A program made the translations under genes and the position numbers. This document shows, piece by piece, positions 35,345-46,162 of a stretch of 64,000 nucleotides of DNA. This stretch comes from Symsagittifera roscoffensis (Eukaryota > Xenacoelomorpha > Acoela > Convolutidae). Below the pieces are notes generated by a model that saw only the letters and a list, made by a program, of their open reading frames with translations, made no database searches and was not told the DNA's origin. The number at the start of each line of letters is the position of its first letter. Position 1 is the stretch's first letter. The stretch lies in NCBI RefSeq assembly GCF_963678635.1, contig NC_087067.1, positions 29,378,403 through 29,442,402 of the forward strand, given 5' to 3'.

Positions 35345-35705
35345 CCGTACGTGTGCCTGTATGTGAGCTCCTATGTGTTTCGGCGTATGTCCCTATGTGT
35401 GTCTAAATATTTGCCCCTACGTGTGTCTCCATGCGTGTACGTACATGTGACTGTATGTGTGCCTCATGTGTTTGTATGTCTCCGTATGAGTGTCTGTATG
35501 CGTGCCCATTATGATTTTCTGTATGTGTGCTCCTATGTGTGTCTGTATTTGTGCCCCTAGATGTGTCTGTTTTTTGCCCGTACGTGTGTCTCTATGCGTG
35601 TACCTACATGTGTCTGTATGTGTGCCTAATATGTGTTTGTATGTCTCCGTATGTGTGTCTGTATGCGTGCCCCTTATGTTTTTCTGTATGTGTGGCCCTG
35701 ATTGT
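33800..35705. repeat. 1.9-kb minisatellite, 24-bp unit, with a 120-bp higher-order period at its left end
   Basis: About 80 imperfect copies of a unit like CCTATGTGTGTCTGTATATG plus TGCC. In the first ~400 bp a five-unit block repeats every 120 bp (for example GACCATACGTGTGTCTGTA at ~33888 and ~34008, and a diverged copy at ~34128). A pure TG run lies near 35314-35341. Because 24 is divisible by three, all three plus-strand frames stay open for long stretches and give artificial Cys/Val/Met-rich frames. Confidence 0.95.
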
Positions 35706-35742
35706 TTTTATGATTCGCAGATAGGACCCGAACTTCTCCCTC

Positions 35743-36010
35743 TGGCTCTCCTACCCGATGCCCGCTGAGGTCTCAGGCTCTACTACCCGATGCCCGCTGA
35801 GGTCACTGGTTCTACTACCCGATGCCCGCTGAGGTCACTGGCTCTCCTACCCGATGTCCACTGAGGTCACTGGCTCTCCTATCCGATGTCCGCTGAGGTC
35901 ACTGGCTCTCCTACCCGATGTCCGCTGAGGTCACTGGCTCTCCTACCAGATGCCCGCTGAGGTCACTGGCTCTCCTACCCGATGCCCGCTGAGGTCACTG
36001 GCTCTACTAC
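35743..36010. repeat. Minisatellite, 32-bp unit, about eight copies
   Basis: Unit CTCTCCTACCCGATGCCCGC followed by TGAGGTCACTGG, starting near 35746 and repeating every 32 bp to about 36002. It is GC-rich against an AT-rich background and copies differ at only a few positions. There are no unique spacers, so it is not CRISPR-like. Confidence 0.95.
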
Positions 36011-36126
36011 TAGATCACTGGCTCACCAGAAGCAGAAGTGGTCTCTGTATTGAAATTGGAAGACATGCCTGAAAATTAAGAATTGTTCAAAACATCTTTC
36101 GAAATAAAACAATTTGAGAGTATTTT

Positions 36127-37250
36127 ATATCTAAAAATGAGTATTTAGTATTTGAGTATTTTAAAACAGTGATGAGAGTTTTATATAAATGCATGTTTTC
36201 TTATATTTGCAGTTTTGTAGTCTTACATCTTTAAATTTGCTTATTTTTTTCCAGGCATAATTAAAAATCCCCTAAGGAAAAATTTGAAACCTTTTCTAAT
36301 TTTCATTTGTCTAGGATATGAATGCATATTTTTTGGGCGAAAAATCTTGTCAAAACTGATGATTTTTTTTATTGTTTTGCATAATTTTGTGCCTAAAATC
36401 TTGTTTATATTGATGAATTTCATGAGATTATTGCATATTTTTGTGCCCAAGATCTTGTTTCTTTTGATATTTTCCCATGAGATTTTTAAATTTTTTGTGC
36501 ACAAAATCTTGTATATTTTGATGATTTTCTTCATTTTATTGCATATAATTGTGTTAAATTCTCTTAGTTTTTCATAATTTTGCATGAGATTATTAAATTT
36601 TTTGAGCACAAAATCTTGTATATTTTGATGATTTTCTTCATTTTATTGCATATAATTGTGCCCAAATTCTCTTAGTTTTTCATAATTTCGCATGAGATTA
36701 TTAAATTTTTTGTCCACAAAATCTTCTATATATTGATGATTTTCTTCATTTTATTGCATATAATTGTGCCCAAATTCCCTTAGTTTTTCATAATTTCGCA
36801 TGAGATTATTTAATTTTTTGTGCACAAAATCTTGTATATTGTGATGATTTTCTTCATTTTATTGCATATAATTGTGCCCAAATTCTCTTAGTTTTTCATA
36901 ATTTCGCATGAGATTATTAATTTTTTTGTGCACAAAATCTTGTATATATTGATGATTTTCTTCATTTTATTGCATATAATTGTGCCCAAATTCCCTTAGT
37001 TTTTCATAATTTCGCATGAGATTATTAAATTTTTTGTGCACAAAATCTTGTTTATATTGATGATTTTCATGATTTGATTGCATTTTTTGTGCACAAAATT
37101 TTTTATATATTGCTGATTTTTATGATCATATTATTTCAGTATTTTAAAACAGTAATGAGAATTTTATATATATGCATGTTTTCGTATATTTGCAGTTTTG
37201 TAATTTTACATCTTTAAATTTGCTTTTTTTCTTCCAGGCATAATTAGAAC
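36127..37250. repeat. 107-108-bp tandem array flanked by ~115-bp direct repeats
   Basis: Six close copies of a unit containing TGCACAAAATCTTGTATATT, TTTATTGCATATAATTGTG and TTTCATAATTTCGCATGAGA begin near 36499, 36606, 36713, 36822, 36930 and 37038. Diverged ~55-bp half units precede them (36320-36490). Direct repeats at about 36135-36252 and 37136-37248 (GTATTTTAAAACAGT, then TTTAAATTTGCTT, CCAGGCATAATTA) flank the array on both sides. Confidence 0.9.
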
Positions 37251-37279
37251 TAAAAATAGAATCGCTGAAATAGCTAACT

Positions 37280-37600
37280 AAAATGGATTATAATCGATTA
37301 TAATGGATTATAATGGATTTTTTTACCTCATAAATAATCGGTTATAATCGATTTAATGGATTATAATGGATTTTTTAACCTCATAAATAATCGATTATAT
37401 TGGATTTTCTTGACAAAATAATCGATTTCAGTGACAAAAATAATGGATTATAATCGATTATAATCGATTATAATGGATTATTTTTTCTCAAAAATAATCG
37501 ATTATAATGGCAATATAATCAATTTTGTGGTCTGAATTTTACATCCGTAATGGATTATAATCGATTATTTTTGTCTCGGGAATCCATTATAATCGATTAG
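37280..37600. repeat. Right subterminal array of TAATCGATTA / TAATGGATTA motifs
   Basis: Roughly ten AATCGATT cores and as many ATGGATTA half variants in ~320 bp, joined as ATTATAATCGATTATAATGG and similar. It mirrors the smaller left array and lies immediately inside the right terminal repeat. Confidence 0.8.
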
Positions 37601-37623
37601 AATCCATGGGCGCTCGGTGCGGG

Positions 37624-40620
37624 GTGGCTAGGGGAGAGATTCTACAGTAGGTCACTTAGGGGTGGGGGGGGAGATTGTCCGGTTGATCCATATGTTCAAA
37701 CTGAATCTACTAATCGTTATCTTTCTTGTCTTGACCAATTGGATTGTACAAGCTACCATACTTCAGAAAAGGGACCACGTGAACAAACTCTCCTCTAAAT
37801 CAATTAGGAGCGGAAGGGGAGAAAGTTCACTTGGTTACAAGTAATACTTTTCAGCCAATCAGTTTTGAGAGTAGTAGAAGCAGGCTTTAAGTCTTGAATT
37901 TGCAATTTATTTTTAGGGAGGAGATTGTTCACTTGGTCTGTTGAGGGGGGAGACTGTTCACCTGGGCCCAAAAGGCACTAAATAGTAGATTAACATATGT
38001 TTTAGACTGTCAAACAACAAGGTTAATCAATAAGCTAAAATCTTGAATGTTTCAGTCTGATAATTTCGTGAAAAAAAATGATACTTTTTTCGATAGTAGG
38101 TTAGCAATTGTGACGTAACTCTTATCTAAATATGGTAACTCTGACGTAATTTCGACTTCAAGATATGGCGGTTTGTAGATATGGTGGTTGTTGAATATGC
38201 GCTCTTTTTTCTTTCCCCCAAACGCGGTGTTACAGCTGATATACTCTGAGGGTAGTGCCGCAGAATTAGATAGCTTCATGTAGGAAGACACAATATTTTA
38301 GTTACGCTACTTTCAGTATTTTCTTGCACGGTTAACATCATCATCTTCTTCATCTGAAATAACGTAAAAAATTTGTAGCGATGAAGTATTGTAATTTTTA
38401 AGTATTATGCCGAAACCAATTGAAAAAAAAAGTAAAAAGGCGTTGTCATACAATTATTTTTACAACTAAGTATTAGTATTGCAATTAATTTCAATTTTGA
38501 TTCAAAAATTTTGACGGCGTTTTTGAAGGAGAGCTTTGACGCCTTAAGTTAAAAATAAAAAATTTACCAGCTGTAATGGAATTTTCTGTTTTATGGTGTT
38601 CGTTAAAAGTTTAAAGTTAAGCCCATTTGCGTGCAGTTTTCAAACTTCTCAGCAATTCAGAAAAGTAACTGGAGAATAAATTTTGATCGATAACTCTCTA
38701 TAATTGGTCATTAATAATATACATAAGGAATCTAAGCAGATCAGAGTTTGAAATTAGTTGTATTCGAAATTTTGTTTGAACAATATTATAGAAAAAAAAA
38801 AGATTTTAAATTTTGATCCACCTTTATCCTGTTCATGTAACTTCAATAGCGGTGAGTCAAATATTGAGTTTGGCCTTTTTTCCACACTTTTGTGAGACAA
38901 CAAAAATCAGAGAGATATTCGATCATACATTCAGAATTTTTCTCCGAGAATTGGCTTTTGCTACCTTGTTCAACTTTTTCAAATCGTTTTTTGCAAAATG
39001 CAAAATGATTCTAAAAAATTGCAAATGCCCTTTAAAATAGTTTTGTCAGTCCGATTGCTATTTACTATTATACATCAAGACAGAAATGACGGGAAAACTT
39101 TGCTAATTAAAAGCTCTTAATGGCAAAAATTTTTCAAAATTAAATTTCGTTGCATGGCAAAAAGTACATAATGGATAAAAGAGTATCTTAAAAACTTAGT
39201 CATTTTTATATAAAAAGCGATTTTTGTCAAAAATCAAATTGAAATTGGCTCGTACACTTATGGACTAAATTAAAGGCGAATTCAGGTTTTTACTCTCTAA
39301 ATCAAATTGCCAAATTGCAGAAATACCTTTTCTGGACAACAATTACATAAAATTTGATCAATATTTTCAGATCGACCGACAGCAAATGATTTGAACTACA
39401 CATTCTGGGTGTCTCGGTGATCTGAATTACACTTTTTGAAAGACTCAGTCTTTAATTTGAAGCACTCACCATATTATTTCGGAGTTCCAGTCCAAAAATG
39501 TCAATTTCCATCATTTGTGATAACTTTTTTTTTGTGAATGGGCAGAGAAATTTCAATGTCATTTTCTAGAAAGTTTTTTATGAGAGAATAGCATTTTCCA
39601 CTTGCATTGTGACAACTTTCCCCAGCTTTTGTTTTTTTCTGATACTCTCAAACAATTCAAAAAAATATCACAAATGCTGATAACTGGCATTTTAAGACCT
39701 GGTAAGTGCCTCAAATTAGAAATTGAGACTTTAGGAGAGATATTTTAAGTCATTTACACTCGGTTGATCTAAGAAGTTTGGTAGAAAATTGAGTAAATAG
39801 TGTCCAAAATTGATCTTGAAAATAAGTATTTTAGAGTAAAATATCAATTTGCAGCTAATTTTGTTCACTTTTTTACATGCTTCAGATGTATGGACTGATG
39901 AATGGAAAATTTTAGAACTAAAATTGAAAAGAAACCTGAAGAAATTGGTGTAGATAAACAACACTGAGTTTTAAGTTGAAAATTTTTGTAACACAAATCG
40001 AAAAACACAGTGTTGAGACATGAACAAGTTTTGAGATGCATTATAAGCTGTAGCTTATCTGTACAAAACAAATGAGTAACAAATGAGCAAAACAAGTAAT
40101 TTGAAAACAGTTTCACGGCAACAAATAGATTCACTTTCTAGTCATTTTGATTGATGGTTCAAACAAGGCAAGAAAACATATTGAATAAATGTGTTTACTT
40201 TTAAATTTAAGCATTTGAAAAACAAAAACAAAACTTTTCCAAAGTTGTAACAATTATTAGGCTTGAAATTAGCAAGCGTTATTTCATCGAATTATATTTT
40301 TTTGCATTAGATAACCAACAGCTTCATATTGCATTGAGAATCTTTGTGAACAAATCGGGACACGCAGTGTCGACAGTTGAACAAAATTTGAGATGCAATC
40401 TGGTATGAAACACATGTGAAAAAGTTGAAAAAATACTCAATTTTGAAAAAGTTTTCACTCCCAGACGTGATATTCATTTTCTTTTTTTTTTCATTTCAAA
40501 TTGGACCGACCGTCTTACTCAAAATTGGTGATTATTCTATAAGAACTCCAGCAAGTCACTCTTAATTTCAATGTCTGAAAACGTCTAACCAGTTTCCAAA
40601 AAACGTACACTAATTTACTT
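37624..40620. other. Intergenic, no gene confirmed
   Basis: Begins with G-rich patches (GGGGTGGGGGGGGAGATTG near 37660; another near 37920 with 'ggagattgttcacttgg' repeated). The rest is AT-rich with chance frames. A short membrane-like frame at 37662-37844 has no supporting features. Confidence 0.4.
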
Positions 40621-40624
40621 GCGC

Positions 40625-40705
40625 TTTCCCTATAAATAAGGAAGATTGCTTTCCCTATAATTAAGGAAGACGGGGTTAGATTGCTTTCCCTATAAATAAC
40701 CTCAC
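40625..40705. repeat. Short tandem repeat of GCTTTCCCTATAAATAAGGA type
   Basis: Three imperfect copies (starting near 40622, 40648 and 40682) with spacing of about 26 and 34 bp. Confidence 0.7.
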
Positions 40706-41850
40706 TTTTTTGGTGTCATAAAGCCCAGAAAAACGATTTAAAAATTCTTAGATGCTCAAATAACAATCTCTTAAAAAGTTTTTTTTACCAATGAAAAATC
40801 AGTACTTAGCTCGTTTTTCAAGGAATAGAGAGCAAAAAATGGAGACGAGTACCATGCAAAAACTTTTGACCAGATGTGTGTTAGCCTGCAGATAATATTC
40901 AATGAAAAGCTACCCAGTGAAAAATTAATTGTGTATAAGAACCATGAGTATTCACTGAGAAACAAGGGTTTTGAAAATGTATTCAATGGGCATGTTGTGA
41001 TAGACATCAACAACTAAAATCACACTCCTCATTCTGTTTAAAAATCAATAAAATTACGTTTTTGAACTGTTCATTATTCAACTGTGCATTATTTAGCAGA
41101 GCTTTATTTCTATAATGCTTTTCAGTTTAATTTAAGAATTGTTCAAAGAAGGCATGTAATAATATTGCACACGTGTGTTTTATCTGGTTAAAAACGATTT
41201 TTAACAAAACCACAGTTGGAAGGAACGTGCTTCAATGACATGTTCAACTTGGTGAAAAAAAAAATAAATAATACTACAAGGCTATTGGGCTATTGCTTTT
41301 ACGGTATACTATGGAAGTTTCGAGTAGTGCGATATAAGCAACAGTACAAAAAAATTGTCGGCCTACCTTTGCCTGCCTGTTTTTTGCTGGCTCAAATGCC
41401 TCGTCAAGCTGTTTTTTGTAGCTTCACACTCTATAGCTGTGTAGCTTTGAATTTGCTCAGTGAATTCTAAATTTACTATCCGTGAGTTTAAGTTTTCCCC
41501 TTTTTTTGCTTTTGTTTTGCTTGAACGCTTTTCTCGGCCAAATTGGTTTCGAACCATGTTTTATATAGACTTAAATATCTATGCTTGCATCATTTAAGGG
41601 GAAAACGCCAACCTATTTTTTTAAACGTTTTCGGCTTTTCTTCCACTAGATAAACGTTTCTGAAAACTTATTGCCTGACGGCGGTTATTATGCTGGACGT
41701 GTTTTCCTCAAGCTGAAAACCATTCAAGACAATGTTGTTCCGTTGCCTTTTTAAGTTTTTTTTCGTTTCATTTTTGCTTAATACCTTGTAATGTTTTAGC
41801 GCGTTTTGCAACCCGCATCTAAAAAAATGAAAAAAAAAATCGATTCCAAT
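40706..41850. other. Intergenic, no gene confirmed
   Basis: Only AT-rich, low-complexity chance frames seen. Confidence 0.35.
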
Positions 41851-43648
41851 GAATTTTTGTTGCCTGAAACATTATCAATATAATTGGTTCACATATTGCA
41901 CTCAAACAACATGGAACAAAACAAATCGATTATAATTTATTGTTTTTATCATTTTTAAAGCAATTGTATTTCATTTAAAATCATAGAAAAAAGATTGTTT
42001 TCCACATTAATTTTCTTTTGCTTTGTGCAAAATTTTGCAAAATTTTCTCTGCATTTATCAAATGAGTACTGTGGAAATTTTGTGAGGCGGTGGTACGGCC
42101 TAATCAAATTCCGAACTTGCAAAACAATTCCATGAAGAACGATTGCGTTAACTTTTCCTCTCCTAAGTTTTTGCCTTTTGCCTCCTTAAAACCTCCCTCC
42201 ACCGCCCCGATGTTTGCACCTTTGCCAAACCCCTGAACGCCTGAACAACCCCCTCCAACCGCCTGACTACCTGAATCACCTTAATCCCCTAATTGAACCA
42301 CCGCCCCATTCTAATAAGCCACCCCAATTTATTCGCACCTCACTAAAATGGAAAAACATTGTTATAATGAACTTTCATTGTCTTTATCTATAAGATTGGA
42401 AATCTTTCGAATACAATTATATTGCAATGGATTTTAATGCTATATGCAAAATAATTTGTTTTCAGCTGATTATAATCGATTATTTTTAAAGTTACTGACA
42501 ATAAAATTTTATCCATGGAACTCCAGTGCGGGAATTTTCAATATGCTTTCGATTTGCTTTTGATTTTTCATACGCTTTGCCAAACTTTCCATACTTTTAA
42601 AATGTTCCGTAAAAACTCTATGAGTAGTACTTTCTCAAACTATGCATTTTAATGACACCTTCTCACAATTGATCCAAAATCGTTTGTAGAGTATTTTTGA
42701 GCCGACTGAGTTTTGCGTGATTGGTAAATTGTTGAAGCATTTGCTAAATGAATTTTTGTTGCCTGAAAGATTATCAAAATAATTGGTTCATATATTGCAC
42801 TCAAACAACATGGAGCAAAACAAATCGATTATAATTTATTGTTTTTATCATTTTTAAAGCAATTGTATTTCATTTAAAATCATAGAAAATAGATTGTTTT
42901 CCACATTAATTTTCTTTTGCTTTGTGCAAAATTTTGCAAAATTTTCTCTGCATTTATCAAATGAGTACTGTGGAAATTTTTGTGAGGCGGTGGTACGGCC
43001 TAATCAAATTCCGAACTTGCAAAACAATTCCATGAAGAACGATTGCTTTAACTTTTCCTCTCCTAAGTTTTTGCCTTTTGCCTCCTTAAAACCTCCCTCC
43101 ACCGCCCAGATGTTTGCACCTTTGCCAAACCCCTGAACGCCTGAACAACCCCCTCCAACCGCCTGACTACCTGAATCACCTTAATCCCCTAATTGAACCA
43201 CCGCCCCATTCTAATAAGCCACCCCAATTTATTCGCACCTCACTAAAATGGAAAAACATTGTTATAATGAACTTTCATTGTCTTTATCTATAAGATTGGA
43301 AATCTTTCGAATACAATTATATTGCAATGGATTTTAATGCTATATGCAAAATAATTTGTTTTCAGCTGATTATAATCGATTATTTTTAAAGTTACTGACA
43401 ATAAAATTTTATCCATGGAACTCCAGTGCGGGAATTTTCAATATGCTTTCGATTTGCTTTTGATTTTTCATACGCTTTGCCAAACTTTCCATACTTTTAA
43501 AATGTTCCGTAAAAACTCTATGAGTAGTACTTTCTCATACTGTGCATTCTAATGACACCTTCTCACAATTGATGCAAAAACGTTTCGTACAGTAATTTTT
43601 AGCCCACTGAGTTTTGCGTGATTGGTAAATTGTTGAAGTATTTGCTAA
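41851..43648. repeat. 899-bp tandem duplication (41851-42749 and 42750-43648)
   Basis: Two head-to-tail copies starting GAATTTTTGTTGCCTGAAA, nearly identical except for scattered substitutions and more divergence in the last ~90 bp. Each includes a C-rich segment (CCCTCCACCGCCC, then CCAACCGCCTGACTACCTGA) and, near its three-quarter point, GATTATAATCGATTA followed by ATCCATGG and GTGCGGG. That pairing resembles the right terminus of the 26.8-37.6 kb element. No coding sequence supported. Confidence 0.9.
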
Positions 43649-44485
43649 AGACAAATTAAACAGTTATGTTAAAACTGGTACCCGGAATACAAAACCCAAA
43701 TTAAAAAAAATTCGGAAAGATTTTGTTAGCTTACAGAAAATTTTTTTGACAAAAAACGTGTAACGCATGCAATGCAAAACCCAAATAAAAAAAACTTTGG
43801 AAAGTTTTTGTATGCTTACAGAAAATTTTTTTGACAAAAAACAATTAAGGCACTTTAAAAATGTTTTTAGTGTTCTCTAACTTCCAATTTGACTTTATAT
43901 CCCTGAGAAGTTTCGATTTCTTGAATCACGTTTCAATTCATCTCATTGAATGAGAAAATGAAACAAAAGGCTTCTAGAAGTAGTATTAGGCTGTCAAGTT
44001 TTTTTTTCCAATTGGTGCTGCACATCACCAGAAGTTAAAATGTGGATGTTCCTCTAGAGAAAGAAACAATCTCTTGAATTCTTGCGCAGATCTGATAAAT
44101 AAAATTCATAAACTAGACGAATTATAATTGATCATTTATTGATAAGTTACATTATTATGAAAACGCACCATTTTGAGATTCAATTTTTTCGGAAGTCATA
44201 TTTGAAATCACGGTCATAGTTGCATAAACATTATTTAAACTGGAAAAAAACGAAAGAAGTAAAGAAACCTAAATTTCACAACCTGAAAACAAAAATTTGA
44301 AACCTTCAATTGAAATACAAAAGTCTATGAATTTCTTCTAGAGGTGGTAGGCTATGTTTTTTCCGAAATTTCTCTGATAAGCGACCTATACTAGAGTGCA
44401 CCGATATTAGCTTGAACTAAACCTCCCATGGTATTTTATATCTTTATTATATGTTTACTAATTAGTTGACGCCATTTTAGTAATT
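43649..44485. other. Upstream region of the first PPT2-like exon
   Basis: A ~70-bp segment with AAAACCCAAATTAAAAAAA and GCTTACAGAAAATTTTTTTG repeats at about 43686 and 43768. The region ends in an acceptor-like CCATTTTAG at 44472-44480, five bases before the start codon. Confidence 0.4.
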
Positions 44486-44656
44486 ATGAGATTTGATCTG
44501 ATTTTGATATGCCTTTTTATTCAGCTCAGATTGCTGGTTTGTGACATAAACAGGGTAAATTACCGCCCGCTTGTCCTAGTCCATGGAGTAACGGGTAGCT
44601 ACTCTCAATTTGATACTCTCATTAGATATGTAAAAGAAGATTACCCTGGAATGAAG
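44486..44656 (+). CDS. PPT2-like thioesterase, first-exon copy 1
   Basis: Encodes 57 residues up to a GT donor (ATGAAG|GTGAGA, phase 0). Residues 1-20 are a signal peptide (MRFDLILICLFIQLRLLVCD). Then follows the N-terminal strand of the alpha/beta-hydrolase fold with the oxyanion-hole motif (YRPLVLVHGVTGSYSQFDTL) and YVKEDYPGMK. Palmitoyl-protein thioesterases remove fatty acyl groups from proteins or CoA in lysosomes. No second exon follows nearby; the only exon 2 in the window is at 63033. It is therefore either an alternative first exon of that gene or a dead duplicate. Confidence 0.65.
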
Positions 44657-46162
44657 GTGAGAAAGTTTTGGGGAAACCATTCATGACATAATGGCAGTAA
44701 TCCGTTCCTCGACAACTTGTTTTATTTCGAAGAAAGGGTGGAATAGTTGTCGTGAGTCTGGTTTTTTCTTCAGACAGTTTTCAAAATTTTAACAAACATT
44801 TTGATGGAATTTTTCTAAATTTACTGAAAAATACTGCAACATTGAGTCCGATGTGAAAGTTCCGAAGGATTTGTACCTGTGGCCATTTAAATTTTGTGAA
44901 ACAGGTGGGAAATTAGACTATCTTTTTATTTATTCCAAATTGAAAAAAGAACGCAATTGAATTTAATTATTTCATTACTAAGCCAAAATTACTAAACTTA
45001 TACTTGATATTGATCTTGGGAAAACTTTGATCTTTTTTTTTCTGACTTTTTGTCTGCAGAAGTTTTATCAATGTATTTGCCAAGCAGTGCATCCAAAAAT
45101 TACGTGGCACTCATATAAGTCATGACAACGCCTTGATACACAAAATCTACGTACCGTAATACGGCAACTCGCAATAAAGCTAAGTCCATTTTTTAGACTG
45201 CTCGCAACAATAGACAACTCGCATTAAAAGAAAACTCTCAAGATACTCACTGCTGCATTCGCGCAAATGTGAATCGAGGTTGGCAATAGAAAATGGTATT
45301 TTATACAGAACTTAGAACCCACTGGAGACCTCAACTAAAAATCCTAAATCCTAAATATAAACAGGGTAAATTACCGCCCGCTTGTCCTAGTCCATGGAGT
45401 AACGGGTAGCTACTCTCAATTTGATACTCTCATCAGATATGTAAAAGAAGATTACCCCGGAATGAAGGTGAGAAAGTTTTGGGGAAACCATTCATGACAT
45501 AATGGCAGTAATCCGTTCCTCGACAACTTGTTTTATTTCGAAGAAAGGGTGGAATAGTTGTCGTGAGTCTGGTGTTTTCTTCAGACAGTTTTCAAAATTT
45601 TAACAAACATTTTGATGGAATTTTTCTAAATTTACTGAAAAATACTGCAACATTGAGTCCGATGTGAAAGTTCCGAAGGATTTGTACCTGTGGCCATTTA
45701 AATTTTAAGAAACAGGTGGGAAATTAGACTAGCTTTTTGTTTATTCCAAATTGAAAAAAGAACGCAATTGAATTTAATTATTTCATTACTAAGCCAAAAA
45801 TACTAAACTTATACTTGATATTGATCTTGGGAAAACTTCTACAGATATCTTTTTTTTCTGACTTTTTGTCTGCAGAAGTTTTATCAATGTATTTGCCAAA
45901 AGCACTGCATCAAAAAATTACGTGGCACTCTGTAAGTCATGACAACGCCTTGATACACAAAATCTACGTACCGTAATACGGCAACTCGCAATAAAGCTAA
46001 GTCCATTTTTAGACTGCTCGCAACAATAGACAACTCGCATTAAAAGAAAACTCTCAATATACTCACTGCTGCATTCGCGCAAATGTGAATCGAGCTTGAC
46101 AATAGAAAATGGTATTCTATACAGAACTTAGAACCCACTGGAGGCCTCAACTAAAAATCCTA
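44546..46162. repeat. 811-bp tandem duplication that copies most of the PPT2-like first exon
   Basis: Units 44546-45356 and 45357-46162 are about 97% identical over exon, donor and intron. The left breakpoint lies inside the exon (at ATAAACAGGGTAAATTACCG), so the second copy lacks the signal peptide. The junction contains a short AATCCTA repeat (AAAAATCCTAAATCCTAAAT). Confidence 0.9.
45357..45467 (+). pseudogene. PPT2-like first-exon copy 2, 5'-truncated
   Basis: Carries the same HGVTGSYSQFDTL...EDYPGMK coding segment and the same donor as copy 1, differing by silent changes (for example ATTAGA to ATCAGA and CCTGGA to CCCGGA). It has no ATG or signal peptide, and an in-frame TAA lies just upstream. 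It could only be translated if spliced through the AG in AAACAG (45361-45364) as an internal exon. Probably non-functional, though only silent differences are seen. Confidence 0.6.

Larger units (their letters stand above)
26821..37623. mobile_element. Putative large DNA element bounded by 36-bp terminal inverted repeats and carrying BEN-like genes
   Basis: The ends 26821-26856 and 37588-37623 are inverted copies of each other with 34 of 36 positions matching; each begins CCCGCACCGAGC when read inward. Inside each end is an array of AATCGATTATAATGGATT-type motifs (26842-27006 and 37280-37600), as expected for subterminal protein-binding sites. The interior holds two BEN-like genes in the same orientation, an assembly gap and several tandem arrays. 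No transposase, polymerase or integrase was recognised. No target-site duplication is visible (left flank AACGT, right flank GTGGC). The alternative is two independent short elements of one family in opposite orientation that happen to bracket this stretch. Confidence 0.5.

Noticed and set aside
33803-35768. Cys/Val/Met-rich open frames of up to 198 codons on the plus strand
   Set aside because: They are translations of a 24-bp minisatellite that is open in all three frames; no start context, splice signals or non-repeat sequence.
35743-36010. 32-bp direct repeats as a CRISPR array
   Set aside because: Repeats are contiguous with no unique spacers, and the genome is eukaryotic.
37662-37844. 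Small membrane protein of 60 codons near 37.7 kb
   Set aside because: Hydrophobic stretch only, in G-rich repeat sequence, with no splice or homology support.
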